NCBI GenBank assembly: GCA_020633775.1 | Contig: JACKDA010000011.1 | Coordinates: 1-46,577 of the forward strand | From: Gemmatimonadales bacterium | GTDB taxonomy: Bacteria > Gemmatimonadota > Gemmatimonadetes > Gemmatimonadales > GWC2-71-9 | Direction: 5' to 3' | Length of the DNA: 46,577 bases | Shown: piece by piece, positions 36,012 through 44,445 of the stretch | How the letters are laid out: each line of letters opens with the position of its first letter | Numbering within the stretch: position 1 is the first letter of the stretch | Position numbers and translations under genes: made by a program | Notes under the pieces: generated by a model | Seen by the model: the letters and a program-made list of their open reading frames with translations, nothing else | The model's database searches: none | What the model was told of the DNA's origin: nothing

Positions 36012-36105
36012 ACAACCGTGGCCCGCGCCCGCGATCCTCTTGCGCTTGTGAGCGGGACCGGGCGACACGCGCCCTGGTTCCACTGGACCCTGGATCCGGG
36101 TGGTC

Positions 36106-38853
36106 ATGATGATGCTGGTGCTTCGCCGCCTCGCCCTGGCGAGCGTGCTCCTCCTCCTTCCCGCGCTGGTGCAGGCGCAGGCGACCGGTCGGCTGACCGG
36201 CCTGATCATCGACGGCGACGGTGCCGTCCCGATCAGTGGCGCCCGGGTCGAGGTGGTCGGGACCACGCTGCGCGCCACCTCGGTGGTCGATGGCCGCTAC
36301 ACCTTCAACGCGATCCCGGCCGGCACCATCGACATCCGGGTGGTCCGCATCGGCTACGCTCCCAAGACGGTGACCGGCGTCGTGATCACCGCGGGCGGCG
36401 TCACCGAGCAGGACGTGACCCTCGCCGGGCAGGCGGTCCAGCTCGACGAGATCACCGTCACGGCCTCGGTCGAGACCGGCTCCGTCAATTCGGCCCTCGA
36501 CGAGCAGCGCAACTCGGTCGGCATCGTCAACGCGATCTCGTCGGAGCAGATCGCCAAGAGCCCCGACGGCGACGCCGCCGCGGCGGTGCAGCGCGTGAGC
36601 GGGGCCACGGTCCAGGACGGCAAGTACGTCTTCGTCCGCGGCCTCGGCGATCGCTACACCACCGCCTCGCTCAACGGCGCGCGGATCCCGTCGCCGGAGC
36701 CGGAGAAGAAGGTCGTCCCGCTCGACCTCTTCCCGTCATCGCTGCTCTCGGGCATCACCACCAGCAAGACCTTCACCCCCGACCAGCCGGGCGACTTCTC
36801 GGGCGCCTCGGTCAACATCAAGACCCGCGACTTCCCGGGCCGCGGCTTCCGGGCGCTCTCGCTGAGCACCGGCTACAACACCGCCAGCACCGGGACCGAC
36901 GGCTTCTTCGGGCCGACCGCCAGCCGCGACTGGCTCGCGCTCGGCTCCGACGCCCGCACCGTCCCGGGGCTGCTCGCCGGCACCGACTTCGGGGGCCAGA
37001 TCACCCCCGAGCAGAACAACCTGCTGGTCCAGTCGATGCGCAACGTGTGGACGCCCACCGCACGGAGCGGCTCGCCGAACGGCTCGGCCGGCATCTCCCT
37101 CGGCGGGACGATCCCGACCGGGTCGAGCCGCCTGGGCTATGTCCTGTCGGGGACCTACAGCTATTCGCAGGAGATCCGGGCCGACCAGCAGCGCGCGCTC
37201 GCCGCGACGATCGGCAGCGGCGAGGGGACCCCGATCGACCAGTTCTCCGGCACGACCGGGATCACGTCGGTCCTCTGGGGCGGCATCGCGAACCTCTCGA
37301 CCACGCTCGGCAGCCACACGAAGGTCTCGCTCAACAACACCTACAACCGCACCATGGACAACGAGGGGCGCCGCGAGACCGGGGCGAGCGAGAACCTGGC
37401 GATCCCGCTCCTGATCCAGCGCACCAAGTACGTCGAGCGCAACATCTACTCGTCGCAGCTCGAGCTGCACCACGAGCTCGGCGCCGGCCGCCTCGGCGTC
37501 GACTGGGGCGCCACGGTCTCGGGCGTGAACCGGCGGGAGCCGGATCGCAGCGAGATCGTCTATTCGCTGGAGAGCGGCACGCCGCGCTGGTTCGGCTTCT
37601 CGAACGAGGCCGCGGTGCGGACCTTCGGCGACCTCGACGAGAACTCGCTCGAGGGGCACGTCGACCTGATGCTGGCCCTCGGCGATCCCGCCGCGGGACG
37701 TCGGCTCCGCTTCGGCGGGCTGATGCGCCGCACCGAGCGCACCGCGCTCAACCGGACGTATTCGGTCTCGCTCGCCCGTCCGCTCCCGGGGGACGCCGAC
37801 GCGATGGCTCCGGAGGCCCTCTTCGCCGACTACGCCGATGCGGGGGATGACTACTTCCGGGTCGTGCCGCTCGCCGCGGGTGGGTCGTACGCCGCCGAGG
37901 ACAACCTCGCGGCCGGCTACGCGATGCTGGCGACGCCGCTCTCGCGCCGCTTCGACCTCGTCGCCGGGGCGCGCCTCGAGCGCTCGTCGGTGGCCGTCGC
38001 GTCGCTCTCGACCGCGGGCGAGCCGTCGCTCGCGAACCCGACCTTCACCGACGTCCTGCCGTCGCTGGCGCTCACCTACCGGGCCAACGAGAACCTGAAC
38101 ATCCGTGCCTCGGCCACCCAGACGCTGAGCCGGCCGGAGTACCGCGAGCTCTCGCCGATCCTGTACCGCGAGGTGATCGGGTTCGACAACATCAAGGGCA
38201 ACGCCGACCTGCAGCGCGCCCTGATCCAGAACTACGACCTGCGGCTGGAGTACTACCCCCGCCGCGGCGAGATCCTCAGCGTGGCGCTCTTCGCCAAGCA
38301 GTTCGACAACCCGATCGAGCGGATCTACCAGGGGACCTCGGGCACCCGGATCATCACCTACGTCAACGCCCTCGGCGCCAACAACTACGGCGTCGAGCTC
38401 GAGGCCCGCAAGCAGCTCGACTTCCTGAGCGAGGGGCTCCGGACCCTGGCGCTGTTCGCCAACGCCACCTTCATGGAGTCGTCGATCGACATCGATGCCT
38501 CGCAGGGATCGGTCACCAACGCCAACCGCCGGATGGTCGGCCAGGCGCCCTACGTCATCAACGCCGGGCTGACCTGGACCCACCCGACGTCCGACGCCTC
38601 GGCCACGGTGCTCTTCAACCGGGTCGGCGAGCGGATCAACGAGGCCGGCGAGCTGCCGCTGCCCGATGTCGTGGTCCAGCCGCGCAACGTCCTCGACCTC
38701 TCGCTCCGCCTGCCGGTGTTCAACACCCTGAGCGCCCGGGTCGACGCGCGGAACCTGCTCGACGCGAAGTACCTGACCACCCAGGGGGCCGTGACGCGCG
38801 AGTCGTACCGGACCGGGCGGGTCTTCACGGTCGGATTCAGCTGGAGCCAGTGA
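36106..38853 (+). CDS. TonB-dependent receptor with carboxypeptidase-regulatory-like N-terminal domain
   Basis: A 915-residue outer-membrane receptor. After a signal peptide (LALASVLLLLPALVQAQ) comes a CarboxypepD_reg-like beta sandwich (about 27-105; GDGAVPISGARVEVVGTTLR), then a plug (VQRVSGATVQDGKYVFVRGL with GDRYTTASLNGARIP) and a large barrel ending in YRTGRVFTVGFSWSQ with a terminal aromatic region. The architecture is that of nutrient receptors of the group with degenerate signalling domains; no STN domain is present. The downstream lipoprotein is probably its surface partner. The ATG at 36106 is chosen; a GTG at 36100 would add two residues. Ligand unknown. Confidence 0.9.
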   Translation: MMMLVLRRLALASVLLLLPALVQAQATGRLTGLIIDGDGAVPISGARVEVVGTTLRATSVVDGRYTFNAIPAGTIDIRVVRIGYAPKTVTGVVITAGGVTEQDVTLAGQAVQLDEITVTASVETGSVNSALDEQRNSVGIVNAISSEQIAKSPDGDAAAAVQRVSGATVQDGKYVFVRGLGDRYTTASLNGARIPSPEPEKKVVPLDLFPSSLLSGITTSKTFTPDQPGDFSGASVNIKTRDFPGRGFRALSLSTGYNTASTGTDGFFGPTASRDWLALGSDARTVPGLLAGTDFGGQITPEQNNLLVQSMRNVWTPTARSGSPNGSAGISLGGTIPTGSSRLGYVLSGTYSYSQEIRADQQRALAATIGSGEGTPIDQFSGTTGITSVLWGGIANLSTTLGSHTKVSLNNTYNRTMDNEGRRETGASENLAIPLLIQRTKYVERNIYSSQLELHHELGAGRLGVDWGATVSGVNRREPDRSEIVYSLESGTPRWFGFSNEAAVRTFGDLDENSLEGHVDLMLALGDPAAGRRLRFGGLMRRTERTALNRTYSVSLARPLPGDADAMAPEALFADYADAGDDYFRVVPLAAGGSYAAEDNLAAGYAMLATPLSRRFDLVAGARLERSSVAVASLSTAGEPSLANPTFTDVLPSLALTYRANENLNIRASATQTLSRPEYRELSPILYREVIGFDNIKGNADLQRALIQNYDLRLEYYPRRGEILSVALFAKQFDNPIERIYQGTSGTRIITYVNALGANNYGVELEARKQLDFLSEGLRTLALFANATFMESSIDIDASQGSVTNANRRMVGQAPYVINAGLTWTHPTSDASATVLFNRVGERINEAGELPLPDVVVQPRNVLDLSLRLPVFNTLSARVDARNLLDAKYLTTQGAVTRESYRTGRVFTVGFSWSQ

Positions 38854-38875
38854 ACCCGCGGGGATTCCCGGTCGT

Positions 38876-38891
38876 GTGACGCGACCGTGAC
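38876..38891 (+). promoter_or_regulatory. GTGAC direct-repeat pair upstream of the beta-helix lipoprotein gene
   Basis: GTGAC at 38876-38880 and 38887-38891, an 11-bp period as in the pair at 35931-35946. It lies 22 bp after the receptor stop and 105 bp before the next start. Confidence 0.45.
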
Positions 38892-38995
38892 CCCGGCGTG
38901 GCCGGACGCCGACACATCGGGAGTTGCTTTGCCCGCGTGTGTCGGCGTCTGCCGTTCACGACTCATCACCCATGACCCCTCGAGAGGATCCCAGG

Positions 38996-40693
38996 ATGCA
39001 CCTCGGACTCGGAACGCTCGCCCGGACCTCGCTGCTGGCCGCAGCCGTCCTGACGAGCGCGTGCAACAGCGATGCGACCGCGCCGAACCCGGAGCCGTCG
39101 AACCCGGCGCCCGCCGGGCTGACCGCGACCGCCAACGGCACCACCGCGATCGACCTGGCGTGGACCGCCCCCACCACCGCCGTCACCCAGTTCGTGCTCC
39201 AGCGCGCCGAGGGTGCGGCCGGGGCCTTCGCCGAGATCAACCGGCCGGCCGCCGGGGCGACGTCCTACGCCGACGCCGGCCTGACCCCCAACACCCTGTA
39301 TCGCTATCGGCTCGCGGCGGTCCGCAACGGCGCGACCTCCAGCTTCTCCTCCGAGGCGAGCGCCACGACCGCGGATGACCAGGGCGGCGGCGGTGGCGGG
39401 AACGAGGTGCTGGTCACGACCGACATCACCACCAACACCCAGTGGACCGCCGACAAGGTCTACCGCATCGTCGGCTTCCGGAAGGTGGCCAACGGCGCCA
39501 CGCTGAACATCCAGGCCGGCACCAGGATCATCGGCGACTACGAGACCACCGGCTCGTCGCTCTTCGTCCTCCGCGGGGCGCGGATCAACGCGGTCGGCAA
39601 CGCCGGCGCGCCGATCGTCTTCACCTCCTCGCAGCCGGTCGGCCAGCGCCTCGCCGGCGACTGGGGCGGCCTGATCATCATCGGCAACGGCGTGATCAAC
39701 CGCTCGGGCGTCGTGAACATCGAGGGCACCGGCACGTCGGCCGACAACCCGCTGCTGCCGTACTCGGGCGGCGACAACAACTTCGACAACAGCGGCCGGC
39801 TGAGCTACGTCCGGGTCGAGTACGCCGGCTTCGGCCCCGCACCGGACGCCGAGCTGAACACCTTCACCTTCGCCGCGGTCGGCGGGCAGACGGTCCTCGA
39901 TCACCTGCAGGCGCACAACGGCCTCGATGACTCCTACGAGTTCTTCGGCGGGGCCGCCGACCTGAAGTACGCGGTCTCGACCGAGGCCGGTGACGACCAC
40001 TTCGACATGTCGGAAGGGTACCAGGGCCGGATCCAGTACTTCGTCGCCTTCCAGAGCAAGCTGGTGGCGATCCGGCCGCTGGCGGGCAACGTCGCCTCGG
40101 ACCCGCAGGGGATCGAGAACGACGGCTGCAACGGCTCCGGCTGCGATGCGGGACAGAACTCGACCCCGTTCACCATCCCGGTCGTCGCCAACGGCACGAT
40201 CGTGCTCACCGGCCCCGGCGTGGTCGGCGGCTCGGGCGGCTACGGCATGGTGCTCCGCCGCGGCACCGGCGGGCACTACGTGAACATCGTGATCGCCAAG
40301 GGTGCCTCGAACGGCATCGGCTACCGCGATGCGACCAGCAAGCTGCGCGAGGACGCCGGCCTGCTGTCGCTGAAGGGGATCTACATCGCCGAGACGCCGA
40401 ACGCGTTCCAGTCCGGCCAGCAGACCTACGCAGGCCCGGCCTCGGACGTCACCCATGCGGCGGCGACCACCGCGGCCTCGATCTTCGCGGGCTACAACGC
40501 GAACCCGGCCTCGATGGCGGACATCAACCTCTTCCCGGCGGCCGGATCGCCGATCGCGACCGGCGGCTTCACCGGCTGGTCGGGCGACCTGCTCAGCCGG
40601 GGCGCCGGCCTCGACCAGACGACCTACCGCGGCGCGTTCGCCCCGGGCGGCACCGACTGGACCGCCGGCTGGACCGAGTACTCCGACAACTGA
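38996..40693 (+). CDS. Surface lipoprotein with fibronectin III-like and beta-helix-like domains
   Basis: A 565-residue lipoprotein (AAAVLTSAC, Cys about 23). Residues about 35-125 are a fibronectin type III-like domain (PAGLTATANGTTAIDLAWTA, VTQFVLQRAEGA, PNTLYRYRLAAV). A GGGGGG linker follows, then a 400-residue domain rich in Asn, Gly and Ile with beta-helix-like features (LNIQAGTRIIGDY, GDWGGLIIIGNGVINRSG) and an Asp-rich DDHFDMSEGYQG segment that could bind metal. A Cys pair is at DGCNGSGCD. Proteins of this kind often sit next to a TonB receptor. The ATG at 38996 follows a GAGAGG ribosome site about 9 bases upstream. Confidence 0.82.
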   Translation: MHLGLGTLARTSLLAAAVLTSACNSDATAPNPEPSNPAPAGLTATANGTTAIDLAWTAPTTAVTQFVLQRAEGAAGAFAEINRPAAGATSYADAGLTPNTLYRYRLAAVRNGATSSFSSEASATTADDQGGGGGGNEVLVTTDITTNTQWTADKVYRIVGFRKVANGATLNIQAGTRIIGDYETTGSSLFVLRGARINAVGNAGAPIVFTSSQPVGQRLAGDWGGLIIIGNGVINRSGVVNIEGTGTSADNPLLPYSGGDNNFDNSGRLSYVRVEYAGFGPAPDAELNTFTFAAVGGQTVLDHLQAHNGLDDSYEFFGGAADLKYAVSTEAGDDHFDMSEGYQGRIQYFVAFQSKLVAIRPLAGNVASDPQGIENDGCNGSGCDAGQNSTPFTIPVVANGTIVLTGPGVVGGSGGYGMVLRRGTGGHYVNIVIAKGASNGIGYRDATSKLREDAGLLSLKGIYIAETPNAFQSGQQTYAGPASDVTHAAATTAASIFAGYNANPASMADINLFPAAGSPIATGGFTGWSGDLLSRGAGLDQTTYRGAFAPGGTDWTAGWTEYSDN

Positions 40694-40716
40694 GTCGGGT
40701 AGTGTCACTACGGCGC

Positions 40717-40740
40717 GGCCGGTACCTTCGGGTGCCGGCC
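40717..40740 (+). terminator. UUCG-capped hairpin after the lipoprotein gene
   Basis: GGCCGGTACC (40717-40726) pairs with GGTGCCGGCC (40731-40740), with one T-G wobble, around TTCG closed by C-G, a very stable tetraloop. It lies 24 bases after the stop codon, without a T tract. Confidence 0.6.
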
Positions 40741-40751
40741 GTTGCCGTTCC

Positions 40752-40786
40752 AGAAGTGAGAAGTGAGAGGTGAGAAGTGAGAAGCG
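40752..40786. repeat. Heptamer tandem repeat AGAAGTG x5
   Basis: Five 7-bp units of AGAAGTG with small changes (unit 3 AGAGGTG, unit 5 AGAAGCG). It abuts the left end of the palindromic element at 40792. Confidence 0.9.
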
Positions 40787-40791
40787 AGTGT

Positions 40792-40915
40792 CGTCATCCC
40801 GAGCGAAGCGACCCACCGGGTCGCGCAGTCGAGGGATCTGCACGTCCGAGAGGCAGTCGAGGTACGGATCCCTCCACTCCGCACCCGCTTCGCGGGTGCT
40901 CCGGTCGGGATGACG
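40792..40915. repeat. Dispersed palindromic element with 11-bp terminal inverted repeats
   Basis: Terminal arms CGTCATCCCGA (40792-40802) and TCGGGATGACG (40905-40915) are perfect. Inside are GAGGGATC/GATCCCTC (40831-40838, 40867-40874) and GCACCCG/CGGGTGC (40881-40887, 40893-40899). It shares GTCAYCCCGAGCGAAGCGA with the element at 23589. There is no protein-coding sense and no transposase, so it is a non-coding repeat. Confidence 0.85.
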
Positions 40916-40934
40916 GCACATCGATCGACCACAG

Positions 40935-40969
40935 ACCATCGACCATCGACCATCGACCCTCGACCATCG
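40935..40969. repeat. Heptamer tandem repeat ACCATCG x5
   Basis: Five 7-bp ACCATCG units (unit 4 ACCCTCG), preceded by a diverged ACCACAG. It ends 3 bases before the start codon of the next gene, so it occupies the place of a ribosome-binding site. Confidence 0.9.
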
Positions 40970-40972
40970 CCC

Positions 40973-41587
40973 ATGCCCCGATTCCTCACCCTCGCCCTCC
41001 TCGCCCTCCTCGTCGCCTGCACGGCCGAGCCGCCCAAGGAGCAGGCCTTCGACCCCGAACGCCCCTGGCGCAAGCCGGGCGACGTGATCGACTCGATCTT
41101 CCCGATGGAGGAGTACCTCCGGCGCTTCCGCGAGGGGACGACGGCCCCCACCGGCCTGTCCGGCGGCGCCCCGTCGCCGGACTCCCTCGCGGCACGGGTG
41201 CTGGCCGCCGTCAGTGCCCAAGACTCGGCCGCCCTCGGCGCGCTCGCCCTCACCCGTTCGGAGTTCGGGTGGCTGGTCTTTCCGGAGCATCGCTACAGCG
41301 CACCACCGTACGAGCTCGACCCTGCGATCTTCTGGCTCCAGATCCAGGCCTCCTCGCAGAAGGGCGCGGATCGGCTGCTGCATCGCTACGGCGGCCAGGC
41401 CCTGACGCTGCGGGGCGTCAGCTGCAGCCGGGACACCCTCCAGCTCATCGGCACCGGCGTGACGATGCAGAGCGGCTGCGTGGTCCGGTTCACCGCCGAC
41501 GGGACCGACCAGGAGGGGCAGCTCTTCGGCTCGATCGTCGAACGCGACGGAGTGGCCAAGCTGGTCGGCTTCGCCAACGACCTGTAG
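40973..41587 (+). CDS. Lipoprotein of unknown function
   Basis: A 204-residue lipoprotein (MPRFLTLALLALLVAC, Cys16). The mature part starts with a Pro/Lys-rich linker and contains a region like a nuclear-transport-factor-2-type fold (SLAARVLAAVSAQDSAALGA, with a later WLVFPEHRYSAPP), which is a weak impression. A Cys pair (GVSCSRDT and MQSGCVVR) is likely. The start codon comes directly after a heptamer repeat array, with no room for a normal ribosome site. The gene ends 33 bp before the BlaI promoter and is probably not part of that operon. Confidence 0.75.
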   Translation: MPRFLTLALLALLVACTAEPPKEQAFDPERPWRKPGDVIDSIFPMEEYLRRFREGTTAPTGLSGGAPSPDSLAARVLAAVSAQDSAALGALALTRSEFGWLVFPEHRYSAPPYELDPAIFWLQIQASSQKGADRLLHRYGGQALTLRGVSCSRDTLQLIGTGVTMQSGCVVRFTADGTDQEGQLFGSIVERDGVAKLVGFANDL

Positions 41588-41620
41588 GGAGCCCACCGCC
41601 GGGCCCGGGGAGATCCGCGC

Positions 41621-41649
41621 TTGACAGATTCCTCTACGAGTGTCATTCT
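41621..41649 (+). promoter_or_regulatory. Promoter of the BlaI-type operon
   Basis: A consensus -35 TTGACA (41621-41626), 17-bp spacer, and a modest -10 CATTCT (41644-41649). The -10 half overlaps the operator palindrome at 41646, so bound repressor should block transcription. Confidence 0.65.
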
Positions 41650-41661
41650 ACGCCTGTAGAA
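41646..41661. promoter_or_regulatory. Operator palindrome of the BlaI-type repressor
   Basis: Perfect 16-bp palindrome TTCTACGCCTGTAGAA. It overlaps the -10 element and lies 20 bp before the repressor start. The CTAC...GTAG arms resemble BlaI/MecI operators (TACTACA/TGTAGTA). The same core occurs at 45750. Confidence 0.7.
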
Positions 41662-41680
41662 CTCACCCGAGAGGAACCCC

Positions 41681-42073
41681 ATGGCCCCGAGCCACGACCT
41701 GACCGAACTCCAGATCGCCATCATGCGGCTGCTCTGGTCCCGCCGCGAGGCAACCGTCGCCGAGGTCTGGGAGGCGCTCTACCCCGAGCGCGGCCTGGCC
41801 CAGACCACCATCGCCACCCTGCTGACCCGCCTCGAGCGCCGCGGCGTGGTCGCCCGCCGGGTCGACCAGCGCCAGTACGTCTATCGGCCGCTGGTCACCG
41901 AGAGCGAGGTGCAGCAGTCCATGGTGGGCGAGCTCACCGAGCGACTCTTCTCGGGTGACGTCACCGCGCTGGTGAGCCACCTGCTGACCTCGCAGGATGT
42001 GGCGCCGGGCGACCTGGCCCGGCTCCGCGAGCTGGTCGATGCCGCCTCGCGGCAGGCCGGGGAGGACGCGTGA
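41681..42073 (+). CDS. BlaI/MecI/CopY-family transcriptional repressor
   Basis: A 130-residue winged-helix repressor. The DNA-binding domain (residues 1-75) reads LTELQIAIMRLLWSRREATV, then EVWEALY and the recognition helix QTTIATLLTRLERRGVVARR, followed by a C-terminal dimerisation helix region (LTERLFSGDVTALVSHLL). In the bla/mec systems the partner M56 protease triggers cleavage or release of the repressor. Here the M56 gene overlaps its stop codon (TGATG, with a GTG as alternative), which matches that design. A GAGAGGAACCCC spacer at 41669-41680 holds the ribosome site. It probably represses its own operon. Confidence 0.93.
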   Translation: MAPSHDLTELQIAIMRLLWSRREATVAEVWEALYPERGLAQTTIATLLTRLERRGVVARRVDQRQYVYRPLVTESEVQQSMVGELTERLFSGDVTALVSHLLTSQDVAPGDLARLRELVDAASRQAGEDA

Positions 42074-44445
42074 TGCCGACGATCCTGCCCATCCTCGCCG
42101 GCTGGCTGCTGACCTACGCCCTGCACTCGACCGTCCTCCTCGGCCTCGCCTGGCTGATCCTCCGGACGCGCCGCACCGACGCGCGGACCCGCGACGTCCT
42201 CTGGAAGGTCGCGATGGTCGGTGGCATCGTGACCGCGTCGGTCCAGACGGCGCTCGACCTGCGCCCGGCCGGGACGGTCTCCCTGGTCGCCGCGGCCGAG
42301 CCCGCAACGCCGTCACAGGCCGCGGACCGTTCCACGCAGAGCAAGACCGCCCAGATCGAATCCGGCGCCGAGGTGGCGCCACCGGCGGGTGAGCGCAGCG
42401 CGACGACCCCGGTCGTCTCCGCCCCGACGACGGCTGCCCCGTCGTCGACGTGGTTCACCCCCGCCCTCACGATCGTCTGGGTCGTGCTCGCCGCGGCCCT
42501 GCTGGCTTGGTACCTCGGTCGGCGCCTGATCCTCGTCGGCCGCCTCGGCGACCGGCGCGTGATCGCCGATGGCGACCTCCCCTCTGTCCTCGGTGAGCTG
42601 CGCACGGCCGCGGGCGTGCGGCAGCGGGTCCGGCTCACCGCGTCACAGACGATCGCCTCGCCCGTCGCGCTGGGGCGGAGCGAGATCTGCCTCCCCGCCG
42701 CCGCGCTGGTGGAGCTGGAGCCGGCCGAGCAGCGGGCGATGCTCGCCCACGAGCTCGCCCACCTGGTGCGGCACGATCCGTCGTGGCTGGTGGTGGCCTG
42801 CCTGATCGAGCGGGCGTTCTTCTTCCAGCCGCTCAACCGGCTCGCCCGCGAGGGGATCCAGGATGCCGCCGAGTTCCTCGCCGACGAGTGGGCCGCGCGC
42901 CGCACCGGCGGCGTGCCGCTCGCGCGCGCGCTGGTGAAGGTCGCCGAGTGGTTGCAGGCCTCGCCGCTCGGCGTGCCCGTCGCCGGATTCGCCGAGGAGC
43001 GCTCGCGGCTCACGAGCCGCGTCGGTCGCCTGCTCGAGCCCGAGGCCGCGCGCGGCACCGGGTCGGGGCGAGTCGCCGTGTTCGCCTCGGTCGGTGCGCT
43101 CGCCGTGATGACCACGGTCGCACCGGGCATCTCGGGGCGGGCAGCCGCGCCGGCGCCGAGCGAACCGGTCACGACCGAACTCGCCGCCCCGCTGCCGGTG
43201 GCACCGGCGGAGGATCCGGTGGCGAGCGCCACGCCGGAAGCGTCGCAGCCCCCGCGGACCGAGGCGATCGATGCGGCCCGCGAGGCCGGCCTTGCGATGC
43301 CGGCGGGAACCGCCTGGGCCGACACGGCGATCGTGCGCGCGCTGATGGGTCGACTGCGCGACGAAGACGCCGGCGTGCGCCGCGCCGCGGCCGACGCCCT
43401 GGGCCGGATCGAGCATCCGATGGCGATCCCGGCGCTCGTGGCGGCGATCGGCGATCCGGACCGCGACGTGCGGCACGCCGTCGTCGATGCGCTCGCCAGC
43501 TTCGACGGTGGCGTCCCCGCGGCACCGATCCGCGCCTTGCTGTCGGATGCCGACACCGAGATCCGGCAGCATGCGATCGAGATGCTGGGCGAGATGCAGG
43601 ACCGCGGCGCGGTCGGCGCGATCACCGCGCTCGCGAGCGACGCCGACCCGGAGGTGCGCCGGGAGGTGATGTACGCCCTCGGCGAGATCGGCGACCCCGC
43701 CTCCGTGGCGGTGTTGCGCCGCGGCCTGGGTGACGCCGACGCCGACGTCCGTGAGTCGGCACTCGAGGCGCTGACCGAGATGGACCAGCCGATCGACGTC
43801 GCGATCGTCCGCACCCTGCTCGCCGACCCGAACCCGGACACCCGGCACCGGGCGCTGCACCTCGCGGCCGACCAGAAGCTGAAGGAGCTGGCCGGCCCCG
43901 TGGCGGCGATGCTCGACGACGACAACCCCGATGTCCGCCAGCAGGCGCTCTACGCGCTCGACGAGATGGAGGCGCCGATCGCCGTCGGCGTCATCCAGCG
44001 CGGCCTGCGCGACGACAACCCCGACGTCCGCCAGACCGCGATCCACATCGCCGGCAACCGCCGGATGGTGGCGGTCGCAGCCGACATGACGGCGCGGGTC
44101 GCGGACACGAGTCCCGACGTCCGGCAGACCGCCCTGCACGCTCTGCACGAGATGCAGGCGGAGATCGCGCCGTCGGTGGTGGTGCGCGCCCTGGCCGATG
44201 ACAACGCCGACGTGCGACAGACCGCCGCGTGGGTCGCCGGCGACCTGCGCCTCACTGCCGCGACCGATGCGCTGGTGCGACTGCTCGACGACGGCAACGG
44301 CGATGTCCGCGAGAGTGCCGCCGAGGCGCTGACGGAGATGCGTTCCGATGCGGCACGGGCGGCGCTGCGCCGCGCGATGACACACGCCGATCCGGACGTG
44401 CGGCGCGTCGCGGTCGAGTTCTTCGGCGAGGAGCGCAATCCATGA
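42073..44445 (+). CDS. M56 (BlaR1-type) membrane metalloprotease fused to HEAT repeats
   Basis: A 790-residue protein. Membrane segments lie near residues 5-31 and 127-155, and a third near 334-352 after the protease domain. The gluzincin site is HELAH (226-230) with the likely third ligand Glu267 in AAEFLADEWA. From about 417 to the end come roughly twelve 31-residue HEAT repeats (for example PEVRREVMYALGEIGDPASV), placed after the last membrane segment and so probably periplasmic. BlaR1 has a penicillin-binding sensor there; this protein has HEAT repeats instead. By analogy it should inactivate the upstream repressor on a signal. ATG at 42073 chosen; GTG at 42070 is an alternative. Overlaps the next gene by 4 bp. 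Confidence 0.9.
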   Translation: MPTILPILAGWLLTYALHSTVLLGLAWLILRTRRTDARTRDVLWKVAMVGGIVTASVQTALDLRPAGTVSLVAAAEPATPSQAADRSTQSKTAQIESGAEVAPPAGERSATTPVVSAPTTAAPSSTWFTPALTIVWVVLAAALLAWYLGRRLILVGRLGDRRVIADGDLPSVLGELRTAAGVRQRVRLTASQTIASPVALGRSEICLPAAALVELEPAEQRAMLAHELAHLVRHDPSWLVVACLIERAFFFQPLNRLAREGIQDAAEFLADEWAARRTGGVPLARALVKVAEWLQASPLGVPVAGFAEERSRLTSRVGRLLEPEAARGTGSGRVAVFASVGALAVMTTVAPGISGRAAAPAPSEPVTTELAAPLPVAPAEDPVASATPEASQPPRTEAIDAAREAGLAMPAGTAWADTAIVRALMGRLRDEDAGVRRAAADALGRIEHPMAIPALVAAIGDPDRDVRHAVVDALASFDGGVPAAPIRALLSDADTEIRQHAIEMLGEMQDRGAVGAITALASDADPEVRREVMYALGEIGDPASVAVLRRGLGDADADVRESALEALTEMDQPIDVAIVRTLLADPNPDTRHRALHLAADQKLKELAGPVAAMLDDDNPDVRQQALYALDEMEAPIAVGVIQRGLRDDNPDVRQTAIHIAGNRRMVAVAADMTARVADTSPDVRQTALHALHEMQAEIAPSVVVRALADDNADVRQTAAWVAGDLRLTAATDALVRLLDDGNGDVRESAAEALTEMRSDAARAALRRAMTHADPDVRRVAVEFFGEERNP

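Noticed and set aside
36018..37850. 610-codon plus-strand frame overlapping the TonB-receptor gene
   Set aside because: It is the +1 shadow of the receptor, Arg/Gly/Pro-rich and without motifs. The receptor frame has signal peptide, plug and barrel features.
38966..41596. 876-codon minus-strand open frame through the repeat island
   Set aside because: It is opposite the lipoprotein genes. Its product includes translated heptamer repeats and no recognisable fold.
41681..44445. Beta-lactam resistance (bla/mec) regulators
   Set aside because: The families match, but no penicillin-binding sensor domain or beta-lactamase gene is present, so a resistance role is not supported.
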